Origin: Bacteroidales bacterium
Lineage (GTDB): Bacteria > Bacteroidota > Bacteroidia > Bacteroidales > UBA7960
Direction of reading: 5' to 3'
DNA: 6,272 nucleotides
NCBI GenBank assembly: GCA_003557805.1
Contig: PWNY01000043.1
Coordinates: 1 to 6,272, forward strand
Of the stretch, positions 1 to 6,271 are shown piece by piece. The translations under genes and the position numbers were made by a program. Positions within the stretch are counted from its first letter, which is position 1. Each line of letters starts with the position of its first letter. Below the pieces are notes generated by a model, which saw only the letters and a program-made list of their open reading frames with translations, had not been told where the DNA came from and searched no databases.

Positions 1-75
1 ATCTTAAAAGTTTATAAATTTGAGGTGATACAATCCGGCGATCCCATCATGGGATTACAGGACTTATTTCTATAA
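1..75 (+). CDS. Probable 3' end of an upstream gene (partial)
   Basis: Frame 1 is open from the first base to a TAA at 73-75, giving 24 residues that end in GDPIMGLQDLFL. The other two plus frames hit stops within the first 17 bases. The residues look protein-like and not like translated spacer, and the end lies 19 bp before the flippase ATG, a spacing typical of an operon. I do not recognise the family from so short a tail. With only 24 codons an open frame by chance is quite possible, so this is a moderate call. If it is real, the promoter-like and palindromic motifs within it are more likely incidental. Confidence 0.45.
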   Translation: MLKVYKFEVIQSGDPIMGLQDLFL

Positions 76-94
76 TTGTCAATGCCTCAGTTGC

Positions 95-1582
95 ATGCAG
101 GGGAAATTTGTAAAAAATCTGGTTTTATTGCTGGTCCTGAACCTGATGATCAAGCCTTTCTGGATTTTAGGCATTGACCGTACGGTACAGAATACGGTGG
201 GGGCTGAAGAATATGGTTTTTATTTTGCCGTGTTTAATTTTTCTTTCCTATTCAATATTTTACTGGATTTTGGCATCACCAATTTTAACAACAAAAACAT
301 TGCCCAGAACAAGCAACTGCTTACCAAGTACCTGTCAAACATCCTTGTGCTGAAACTGCTTCTCTTTTTGCTTTATGTTGCGATAACATTCGGTTCGGCA
401 TTATTTATAAACTACAGCCATGAGCAGATAATGCTGCTGGTGTTTTTGGCGGTAAACCAGTTCCTGCTGAGCTTTATCCTCTACCTGAGGTCAAACCTCG
501 GGGGGCTGCATCTATTCCGGACCGATGCGATTATATCTGTTACGGACCGCATGCTTATGATAATTATCTGCGGGCTGCTTTTATGGGGCAATGTGGTGGA
601 TGATTTCAGGATACATTATTATATCTATGCACAGACCGCGGGTTACCTGATAACGGCCTGTATTGCTTTTGTACTTGTTTTACGGCATACCAGGAGGCAT
701 CTTTTCCGCCTTAGACTGAACCTTCCATTTCTGCTTGCAATTGCAAGGCAGAGCTTTCCCTTTGCAATCCTGGTGCTTCTTATGACCTTCTATAACAGGA
801 TAGACAGCGTTATGCTCGAACGTTTGCTGGATGACGGTGCACGCTACAGCGGTATATACGCATCTGCCTACCGTTTGCTGGATGCGACCAATATGATCGC
901 CTATCTTTTTTCTGTCCTGCTCCTTCCAATTTTTGCCAGGATGCTAAAGCATAAACAGTCGATTGAGGAGCTGATAAAGCTGGCCTTCTCACTGATATTT
1001 GTTCCGGCCGTGATCATTGCTGTCGGGGCTTTCTTTTACTCAGGGGAGATTATGCAGCTCCTCTACCCGGTACACCCGGGAGAGACAGCCATTGAGTTCC
1101 AGTACAGGATCACTGAGTCTTCCAGGGTTTTTGGCATTCTTATGACCTGTTTTGCAGCAATTTCCACAACGTATATATTTGGCACGCTGCTTACGGCCAA
1201 TGGCAGTCTCAGGCACCTGAACCTGATCGCATTTTCGGGCATGGTCCTGAATATTCTTCTGAATTTCCTTCTGATACCGGTATACAAGGCAAGCGGTTCA
1301 GCTGTGGCCAGTCTGTTTACACAGTCTCTGGTGGCAATTGTGCAGATCCTGGTTGTCCGTTCAATGTTCAGAATGCATATCAATATACCTTTCCTGGCAA
1401 AACTGGCATGTTTTGTGGCATGCACACTTTTACTGGGAAGGCTGTCCCTGATGCTGCCGCTTGGATGGAAGCCGGGCCTGCTTGTTTTTGGGCTTGTCAG
1501 CATTGGAATTGCCATGGCTTTGGGGATTATAAGCATACGGCAAATATACCAGCTTGTAAGGTACGGCGGGGAAGGTGGTTAA
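95..1582 (+). CDS. wzx: Wzx-like polysaccharide/O-antigen flippase (MOP superfamily)
   Basis: This 495-residue, very hydrophobic protein is predicted to flip undecaprenyl-linked oligosaccharide repeat units from the cytoplasmic to the periplasmic face of the inner membrane. It has the length and roughly 12-14 membrane segments of the MOP flippase family (RfbX/Wzx). A basic N-terminus (MQGKFVKN) leads into the first segment at about residues 8-26. The conserved loop FYNRIDSVML at 232-241 resembles the family's charged motif, and GSAVASLFTQ at 401-410 sits in a late helix as in polysaccharide biosynthesis C-terminal domains. The ATG at 95 is chosen because it gives the expected short basic N-terminus and no in-frame start lies between it and the stop at 73-75. 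It begins the block of Wzx, Wzz and Wzy/WaaL-type genes. Substrate cannot be inferred. The gene looks intact and ends in TAA. Confidence 0.88.
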   Translation: MQGKFVKNLVLLLVLNLMIKPFWILGIDRTVQNTVGAEEYGFYFAVFNFSFLFNILLDFGITNFNNKNIAQNKQLLTKYLSNILVLKLLLFLLYVAITFGSALFINYSHEQIMLLVFLAVNQFLLSFILYLRSNLGGLHLFRTDAIISVTDRMLMIIICGLLLWGNVVDDFRIHYYIYAQTAGYLITACIAFVLVLRHTRRHLFRLRLNLPFLLAIARQSFPFAILVLLMTFYNRIDSVMLERLLDDGARYSGIYASAYRLLDATNMIAYLFSVLLLPIFARMLKHKQSIEELIKLAFSLIFVPAVIIAVGAFFYSGEIMQLLYPVHPGETAIEFQYRITESSRVFGILMTCFAAISTTYIFGTLLTANGSLRHLNLIAFSGMVLNILLNFLLIPVYKASGSAVASLFTQSLVAIVQILVVRSMFRMHINIPFLAKLACFVACTLLLGRLSLMLPLGWKPGLLVFGLVSIGIAMALGIISIRQIYQLVRYGGEGG

Positions 1583-1612
1583 GCCTTACAGGCTTGCTTT
1601 TATTTGTGTTTG
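1581..1612 (+). terminator. Weak terminator-like hairpin overlapping the flippase stop codon
   Basis: AAGCC (1581-1585) and GGCTT (1591-1595) form a 5-bp stem with a TTACA loop, extendable by one U-G pair. It is followed by a T-rich stretch, GCTTTTATTTGTGTTT. The stem is short and the T-tract is interrupted, so termination would be partial at best. Its position between the flippase and the separately promoted-looking wzz fits a transcript boundary. A chance inverted repeat is a real alternative. Confidence 0.35.
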
Positions 1613-1617
1613 GTTTA

Positions 1618-1648
1618 TATGATGCGGCGGTAAAAATAATTAACTTTG
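1618..1648 (+). promoter_or_regulatory. Candidate Bacteroidota promoter upstream of wzz
   Basis: TAACTTTG at 1641-1648 matches the Bacteroidota -7 element TAnnTTTG exactly. A one-mismatch -33 element (TATG at 1618-1621, consensus TTTG) lies 19 nt upstream, within the usual 19-21 nt. A start point near 1653-1656 would leave a leader of about 65-70 nt before the wzz ATG at 1722. The 139-bp gap between the flippase and wzz (1583-1721) is long for this otherwise tight block and holds no gene that I can see. This supports a second transcription start here, but an 8-base match in A/T-rich DNA can arise by chance. Confidence 0.45.
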
Positions 1649-1721
1649 ACCTCATTTTTATCTTGCAAAGAGCCTGATAGTCTGCAAAAAATAATAGTGG
1701 TAATTATATATCATTTTAGCT

Positions 1722-2054
1722 ATGGAGCGCAACAACAATCCCTTTGACTCTACCAACGTATTTGTGTTTTTTATCCGGTGGTGGAAGCACCTTTTTATAG
1801 TATGTGCTGTTGCAGCCGTGGGGGCTGCAATTTTTTCCTCCCCAACATTCATTACTCCAAAGTTCCAGTCTTCGGTAACTATGTTCCCTGCCACAGGCGG
1901 CAGCCTTTCCCGTGCAGTTCTTTCAGGAGCAGCTGCCCGCCAGGATTTTTTGGAATACGGCGAAGTCGAGGATGCAGAAAGGCTTCTGCAGGTCCTGGAG
2001 TCGGGCAATGTGCGGGACAGGATCGTAGAAAGGTTCAACCTGCTGGAACACTAA
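1722..2054 (+). CDS. N-terminal Wzz fragment (110 aa) before the premature stop
   Basis: This is the only part of wzz translated from the natural ATG if UAA terminates normally. It carries the cytoplasmic lead (MERNNNPFDSTNVF), membrane segment 1 and about 70 periplasmic residues. It lacks the rest of the periplasmic fold and the second membrane anchor. Wzz function depends on two membrane anchors and oligomerisation through the periplasmic domain, so a functional product is unlikely. A dominant effect of such a stub cannot be excluded. The start is the ATG at 1722, preceded by an A/T-rich leader without a Shine-Dalgarno motif, as is usual in this phylum. Confidence 0.6.
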   Translation: MERNNNPFDSTNVFVFFIRWWKHLFIVCAVAAVGAAIFSSPTFITPKFQSSVTMFPATGGSLSRAVLSGAAARQDFLEYGEVEDAERLLQVLESGNVRDRIVERFNLLEH

Positions 2055-2144
2055 GACATCCCGCATGATGCGCGGTATAAACAAACACAGCTTACTGAGG
2101 AGTACAGGTCAAATATCTCATTCAGGAGGACCCAATACGGGGCC

Positions 2145-2762
2145 GTGGAGATAAACGTCAGGGACAAGGATCCCGCAATGGCAGCGGATATAGCAAATGA
2201 GATAGCCGCACTTGCTGATACCATACAGAACGAACTAAGGTATGAGAGGGCGGAGCTTGCCTTTGAAGTTGCCAGGCAGCAGTATGAAACTCTCAGGGGG
2301 CAGGTTAGACAGGCAGAGGACACACTCAGGTATATAATGGGGCTCGGAGTATTTGACCTGGAGGGACAGTCTGCAATGCTTACCCGCCAGCTTGCAAAGG
2401 ATCTGTCGGCCGGTCATGATGATGGGGTAAGACGTTTAGAGGACCGCCTGGGGATGCTTGGAGATTATGGCGGTGCATATGTGTTCAATACGGCATATCT
2501 TACTAATGTAAGTGAACACCTGATCATGATACAGAGAAGGTACCAGGAAGCTAAGAGCGACCTTGAGAGCTTTGTTCCATTTAAATTTGTTCTTGACAGC
2601 GCCTTTGAAGCAGAAAGAAAGGTCTACCCAATAAGGTGGCTGATCGTTTTCCTGACAACTTTTGCCGCCGGTTTCATGGGGGTGATGATTCTTATGGTTT
2701 ATGAGAACCTCCAGGCAAAAGGCATAATAAAACCCGGAGCTCCAAAATCCAAAAAAGCCTGA
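2145..2762 (+). CDS. C-terminal Wzz fragment (205 aa) if re-initiated at an internal GTG
   Basis: The frame is open from just after the premature stop (2055), and the first start-type codon is the GTG at 2145. The 30 codons between 2055 and 2145 are clearly Wzz sequence (DIPHDARYKQ, then EEYRSNISFRR), so the GTG is inside the ancestral gene and is not a natural start. The fragment keeps the central helical region and membrane segment 2 but has no N-terminal anchor to deliver its periplasmic domain across the membrane. It is best read as the remainder of the broken gene and not as an independent one. The fragment's TGA lies 7 bp before the next gene. Confidence 0.45.
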   Translation: MEINVRDKDPAMAADIANEIAALADTIQNELRYERAELAFEVARQQYETLRGQVRQAEDTLRYIMGLGVFDLEGQSAMLTRQLAKDLSAGHDDGVRRLEDRLGMLGDYGGAYVFNTAYLTNVSEHLIMIQRRYQEAKSDLESFVPFKFVLDSAFEAERKVYPIRWLIVFLTTFAAGFMGVMILMVYENLQAKGIIKPGAPKSKKA

Positions 2763-2769
2763 CATTCCC

Positions 2770-4194
2770 GTGCTTAAGGATAACAAACTGCAGTGGCTGT
2801 ATGGTGGAAGTGCCGTTTTTGCGGCACTTAGCATCTTCCTGGTAGTTCAGGATGTGTACTGGTTTCTTGCACTTCCTCTGGCACTGGCCATGATGCTTCT
2901 TCTGTTCTTTTCTCTGGACAAACTCATACTCCTGCTTGTTTTTCTTACCCCTTTCACGGTTAAATACCGGCATGAAGAACTCGGATTTACAATTGATTTA
3001 CCCACCGAACCTGTCATAGTCGCCATAATGCTGCTGTTTGTTTTCAGGCTGATATATGAGCGACAGTATGATATGCGTGTTCTGAAGCATCCTGTTACAA
3101 TTATCCTTTTGCTTAACCTGGTATGGTTGTTCGTTACCTCTGTAAGCAGCGAGCTGCCCCTTGTCTCCTTTAAGTTTTTTGTTTCGAGGCTGTGGTTTGT
3201 GGTTGCATTCTTTTTTGCCGCCATCTATCTTTTCAGGGAACAAGCAAACATGAAAAGGTTTATGTGGCTTTTCGGTACAGCGCTGGTAATAGTTGTCATA
3301 CTGGTGACCTATAAACACTATACGGTGGGCTTTGAACGCAACCTGGGTTACTGGGCCGTAAGACCGTTCTTTAACGATCACACCCACTATTCAGCAGTAC
3401 TGGCACTTATTGCCCCCTTCTTTGTGGTAATGTCATTTAACCGCGTTGACAGTGCCCTTCGAAAAAGGGTTGCATTGATATTTTTTATAATCTTCTGCGT
3501 GGGAATACTGTTCAGTTACAGCCGCGCATCCTGGCTCAGCCTTATGGTGGCCTCGGCAGGTTTTATTATACTTGTTTTCCGTATACAGTTCCGTTTTATT
3601 CTTGCGGGTATAATACTCCTGGTAGGTAGCCTCTACCTTTTCCAGAACGAGATAATAATGCACCTGGAACGCAACCAGCAGGAGTCCTCTGGTGATTTCG
3701 GGGAGCACCTGCAATCAATATCCAATATTACTTCCGATGCCTCAAACCTGGAAAGGATCAACAGGTGGCGCTCAGCTTACAGGATGTACCAGGAGCGTCC
3801 GGTGCTCGGCTGGGGACCCGGCACATATCAGTTCACCTATGCCCCGTTCCAGAGATCGGAGGATTACACTATCATTACCACCCACTTTGGCGACCTGGGG
3901 AATGCCCATTCTGAATATATTGGCCCGTTGGCAGAAAGCGGTCTGCCAGGAATGGCGGGAATGCTGGCACTGTCACTGGCAGTACTTGCCACCGGCGTAA
4001 AACTATACAAACGTGCACCAAACAGGGAAATGCGCCTGATGGCACTGGGGATATCCCTGGGTTTCATCACATACTTTACTCATGGTATGCTAAACAACTT
4101 CCTTGATACGGACAAGGCATCGGTGCCATTCTGGGGAATGATGGCCATTCTGGTTGCAATGGATGTGTTCTACGGCAAAAGAGACGACAGATAA
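2770..4194 (+). CDS. O-antigen ligase / Wzy polymerase family membrane protein
   Basis: This 474-residue polytopic protein (about 11-12 membrane segments) belongs to the Wzy_C / O-antigen ligase family, whose members either polymerise repeat units (Wzy) or transfer finished glycan to an acceptor (WaaL) in the periplasm. Family signs are FSYSRASWLSL at 248-258, a large periplasmic loop at about 291-395, ERPVLGWGPGTYQ at 342-354, and NAHSEYIGPLAESGLPG at 378-394. His380 in that last motif matches the conserved loop histidine of this family. Arg252 is the conserved arginine after the TM segment. The start is GTG at 2770, 7 bp after the wzz stop, implying translational coupling; no in-frame ATG nearby gives a full first helix. 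Position next to wzx and wzz favours a Wzy polymerase role, but sequence alone does not separate Wzy from WaaL. Confidence 0.82.
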   Translation: MLKDNKLQWLYGGSAVFAALSIFLVVQDVYWFLALPLALAMMLLLFFSLDKLILLLVFLTPFTVKYRHEELGFTIDLPTEPVIVAIMLLFVFRLIYERQYDMRVLKHPVTIILLLNLVWLFVTSVSSELPLVSFKFFVSRLWFVVAFFFAAIYLFREQANMKRFMWLFGTALVIVVILVTYKHYTVGFERNLGYWAVRPFFNDHTHYSAVLALIAPFFVVMSFNRVDSALRKRVALIFFIIFCVGILFSYSRASWLSLMVASAGFIILVFRIQFRFILAGIILLVGSLYLFQNEIIMHLERNQQESSGDFGEHLQSISNITSDASNLERINRWRSAYRMYQERPVLGWGPGTYQFTYAPFQRSEDYTIITTHFGDLGNAHSEYIGPLAESGLPGMAGMLALSLAVLATGVKLYKRAPNREMRLMALGISLGFITYFTHGMLNNFLDTDKASVPFWGMMAILVAMDVFYGKRDDR

Positions 4195-4215
4195 GCCTGG
4201 CAATAAAAGGGCTTA
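4192..4215 (+). other. Inverted repeat overlapping the ligase/polymerase stop codon
   Basis: TAAGCC (4192-4197) and GGCTTA (4210-4215) form a 6-bp perfect stem around a 12-nt A-rich loop, beginning at the TAA stop itself. No T-tract follows, so it is a poor intrinsic terminator. The arm sequence is the same as in the hairpin after the flippase, which is the reason for listing it. It lies just upstream of the nitroreductase promoter, where a transcript end would be expected. Confidence 0.3.
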
Positions 4216-4219
4216 ATAG

Positions 4220-4251
4220 TTTGCAAAGCCATATTGCATGAGTTATTTTTG
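4220..4251 (+). promoter_or_regulatory. Bacteroidota sigma-ABfr-type promoter for the nitroreductase gene
   Basis: TTTG (4220-4223), a 20-nt spacer, and TATTTTTG (4244-4251) match both elements of the Bacteroidota housekeeping consensus (TTTG, N19-21, TAnnTTTG) without a mismatch. Transcription would start near 4256-4259, leaving a leader of about 17-20 nt before the ATG at 4276. This separates the nitroreductase from the polysaccharide block as its own transcription unit. TTTGCAAA at 4220-4227 is palindromic and overlaps the -33 element; I would not assign it a regulator. Confidence 0.75.
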
Positions 4252-4275
4252 CACCTAAACATCTAATCCTAAATT

Positions 4276-5034
4276 ATGGAAACAATAAAGACACTGCTGG
4301 AGCATAGGACCATCAGGAAGTACAAGAGTGACCCGATTGACGGAAAAGTCCTGGAAGAGATTCTGAATGCGGGATTCCGGGCATCCACAACTGGAAATAT
4401 GCAGTTGTACTCGGTGATAATATCAAAGGATGAGGATAAGCGAAAGGAGCTTTGCAAGCTTCACTTCGGGCAGAAGATGGTCGAAGAGGCACCTGTATTG
4501 CTTACCTTCTGTGCCGACTTCAACCGCTTTAACAAGTGGTGCAGGCAAAGGGATGCAGATCCGGGATATGATAACTTCCTTTCATTCTTTACCGCTGCAA
4601 TAGATGCACTGCTGGTGGCACAAAATGCTGCGGTTGCAGCAGAGGCACATGGCCTGGGAATATGCTACCTGGGTACTACCACATACCAGGCTGACAAGCT
4701 GATTGAATTCTTTGACCTTCCCGAAGGGGTCGTTCCGGTAACCACACTGGTGGTAGGTTATCCTGATGAAGAGCCGGAACAGGCTGACAGGCTTCCTGCC
4801 GATGGGGTTATCCATCATGAGAAATACAGTGATTACTCCGAAGAGGACATTGACAGAATATACCTTGAGAAGGAGAACCTCCCGCTTACGGCAAGACTGC
4901 TTGAGGAAAACCAGCTTAATAACCTGGCCCAGGTCTTCACTTTCAAGCGTTACACCAGGAAAGATAATGTCCATTTCAGCAAGGTGCTGCTGGATGTCCT
5001 TCACGATCAGGGTTTCATGAATCAGGAGGACTGA
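4276..5034 (+). CDS. NfsA-like FMN-dependent nitroreductase family protein
   Basis: A 252-residue soluble cytoplasmic protein of the nitroreductase fold, closest in layout to group A (NfsA/FRP) enzymes, which use NAD(P)H and FMN to reduce nitro compounds, quinones or flavins. The N-terminal HRTIRKY (10-16) is the FMN-phosphate binding motif. RASTTGNMQLYSVI (35-48) is the second FMN loop, with Gln43 in the usual position. AEAHGLGICYLGTT (122-135) is the conserved segment that contacts the isoalloxazine. VTTLVVGYPDEEPEQADRLP (155-174) matches the family's VGxP...RLP block, followed by the C-terminal extension typical of NfsA-type proteins. No signal peptide or membrane segment is seen. It has its own promoter. 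The physiological substrate cannot be read from sequence. It converges with the SGNH gene at 22 bp. Confidence 0.88.
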   Translation: METIKTLLEHRTIRKYKSDPIDGKVLEEILNAGFRASTTGNMQLYSVIISKDEDKRKELCKLHFGQKMVEEAPVLLTFCADFNRFNKWCRQRDADPGYDNFLSFFTAAIDALLVAQNAAVAAEAHGLGICYLGTTTYQADKLIEFFDLPEGVVPVTTLVVGYPDEEPEQADRLPADGVIHHEKYSDYSEEDIDRIYLEKENLPLTARLLEENQLNNLAQVFTFKRYTRKDNVHFSKVLLDVLHDQGFMNQED

Positions 5035-5056
5035 TGGCTCCCGGCTTTATTTATCT

Positions 5057-6271
5057 TTAGGGGAACACAATTCCCGGGAAATTCCCCACTGCTACCTTTG
5101 GGATGCTTGCATTATAGGTTCTGTTTATGGACTCAATGAACTCATTGGCAACAATAGCATAACCCCTTGCAGAAAGGTGCACCCCGTCAAGTGAGAAGAC
5201 ACCTCCTGACACAAACTGGGTGGTGAATGCAATGGCATCAAAATATACACCGGTTTCAGCCTCCCTGAGCAGGGATGCGATGTCAACATACGCAAGGCCT
5301 GCATTACCTGCTGCCTGTTCAATGATGGAGTTGTATGCCCCGGAGTGTTCCCTGATCATATTTACCTGTTCTGTATTAAGGTAGTACTCCTCTGGTATCG
5401 GAGCTGAGCTGCCCCAGCCCTGTGCAGAGATCCCTTCCATGGCAGTAAGGAGTATTAGTTCCCCCTGTTCAAGCTGCCTGAGCCCTGCTGGATGGCTGGC
5501 ATCGGCAACCACAAATGGGTTTCGACCAAATGAGAACTCTATATGCGGTGCTTCCGCGTATGCTGTGTTGAGCATATCTACCTGGCCCTGGTTCATAAGT
5601 GCCAGCCCGTCGTATGGTATTGTCCTGAAAAAAGGTATCCTGGTAATATCAACCATGTTTGCCATGGCACCCCTGGCGCCGTTAGCAGTCAGCTGCGCTG
5701 TGATGGCCTGAAGTGCGGCACCGAACTCCTCAACGGGGGTTATACCCTCACCCTCTCCTCCGCTCATTGCATAACCGAGTATATCATTGCTGCCTACCCA
5801 CAGGGTGAAGAAACTTGGCTCAAGTGCCAGTGCATCCATTATTACACTGCTCGACAGGGGATTTGAGGCGAAACGGCCATAGTAAGGGTTAAGGCTGCCG
5901 TATCCTTCAAACAGCAAATGGGCGGTTTTTGCTCCCGGCACACCCAGGTTGTGAAAGGGACCTTCCTGCTGAAAGATGTTCTCAAAATTACCCGGGTCCG
6001 GGGTGCCCGGCTTGGGTACAGGCAACGGTGACCCATCCACCTCGGCCAGGATCAGGCGGTTACCGAAACCATTATCGTCTTTCATCATCGGCTGTTTGAA
6101 GTTTTCCAGGCCTGCATGCATAAGCTGGCCGGCCAGGATCATTCCAAGTGAATTCTCCTGGCCTGACCTGAACAGGTCTCCGTCTGTGAACCCTGCCGTC
6201 AGAGAGTTGCCGATTGCAACATAAGTAGTCAGGTCAAGCTCGCCGCTGTCTGGTGTATAAATGTCAATGTC
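5057..6271 (-). CDS. SGNH/GDSL family hydrolase, N-terminus beyond the window
   Basis: The minus-strand frame is open from the right window edge to TAA at 5057-5059, showing 404 residues; the true start and any lipoprotein signal lie outside. An internal ATG at 6142 is not the start, because block I lies upstream of it. Block I is YVAIGNSLTAG with nucleophile Ser23 of the visible protein (codon 6205-6203). Block II is likely NLGVPGAKTAHLL. Block III is LWVGSNDILGY (GxND at visible residues 160-163). Block V is DGVHLSARGYAIVANEF, with Asp362 and His365 completing the triad. These make an active esterase/acylhydrolase likely; carbohydrate or lipid ester substrates are both possible. Block I has Asn where the classic GDSL has Asp, a variant I believe common in this Bacteroidota subfamily. 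The C-terminal NFPGIVFP also resembles that subfamily. Probably secreted or outer-membrane attached, by family; not shown here. Confidence 0.87.
   Translation of the reverse strand, partial: DIDIYTPDSGELDLTTYVAIGNSLTAGFTDGDLFRSGQENSLGMILAGQLMHAGLENFKQPMMKDDNGFGNRLILAEVDGSPLPVPKPGTPDPGNFENIFQQEGPFHNLGVPGAKTAHLLFEGYGSLNPYYGRFASNPLSSSVIMDALALEPSFFTLWVGSNDILGYAMSGGEGEGITPVEEFGAALQAITAQLTANGARGAMANMVDITRIPFFRTIPYDGLALMNQGQVDMLNTAYAEAPHIEFSFGRNPFVVADASHPAGLRQLEQGELILLTAMEGISAQGWGSSAPIPEEYYLNTEQVNMIREHSGAYNSIIEQAAGNAGLAYVDIASLLREAETGVYFDAIAFTTQFVSGGVFSLDGVHLSARGYAIVANEFIESINRTYNASIPKVAVGNFPGIVFP

Larger units (their letters stand above)
1722..2762 (+). pseudogene. wzz: Wzz/PCP-type chain-length determinant, interrupted by an in-frame TAA
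   Basis: Read through one stop, this locus encodes a 346-codon protein of normal Wzz length. It has a cytoplasmic N-terminus, membrane segment 1 at about residues 24-40, a periplasmic region with the start of the Wzz domain (FQSSVTMFP), a conserved stretch ending in DKDPAMAADIANEIA, a predicted helical/coiled-coil region at about 170-203, and membrane segment 2 at about 306-326. The tail is short and basic (KSKKA). Such proteins oligomerise in the inner membrane and set the modal length of Wzy-made glycans. No Walker motifs follow segment 2, so there is no fused tyrosine kinase. Codon 111 is TAA (2052-2054) between LLEH and DIPHDARYKQ; the family usually has an aromatic residue here, and TAT or TAC is one base away. 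No frame change occurs, and the natural stop is TGA at 2760-2762. As written the product would be truncated and probably inactive. Sequencing error and read-through are the alternatives. Confidence 0.85.

Noticed and set aside
15..22. TAAATTTG, an exact match to the Bacteroidota -7 promoter element
   Set aside because: The matching -33 element would fall outside the window, and the site lies in the frame that probably encodes the end of the upstream gene, so it cannot be supported.
1663..1670. TTGCAAAG shared by the intergenic regions at 1663-1670 and 4221-4228, as a common regulatory motif
   Set aside because: The same or nearly the same 8-mer also occurs inside coding sequence (about 2394), and the two sites sit in different positions relative to the promoters.
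2052..2054. Genetic-code change in which UAA encodes tyrosine or another amino acid
   Set aside because: The flippase, the polymerase/ligase and the SGNH hydrolase all end naturally at TAA, so UAA is an ordinary stop here.
2124..2144. AGGAGGA upstream of the internal GTG at 2145, as a possible re-initiation site for the Wzz C-terminal half
   Set aside because: The 14-nt spacing is too long, the bases encode conserved Wzz residues (FRRTQ), and this phylum rarely relies on Shine-Dalgarno pairing.
5024..5060. AGGAGGA followed by TGATG and an 8-codon ORF (MAPGFIYL) overlapping the nitroreductase stop
   Set aside because: It is too short to support, overlaps the end of the convergent SGNH gene, and the AGGAGGA encodes the last residues of the nitroreductase.
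5039..5087. Interleaved GGGAA/TTCCC and TCCCGG/CCGGGA repeats at the convergent gene ends, as a bidirectional terminator
   Set aside because: No T-tract follows a stem in either direction, the stems compete with each other, and most bases encode the SGNH C-terminus.
5439..5866. Plus-strand open frames of 90 and 107 codons opposite the SGNH gene
   Set aside because: They are antisense shadows of a gene with clear catalytic blocks and show no recognisable protein features of their own.
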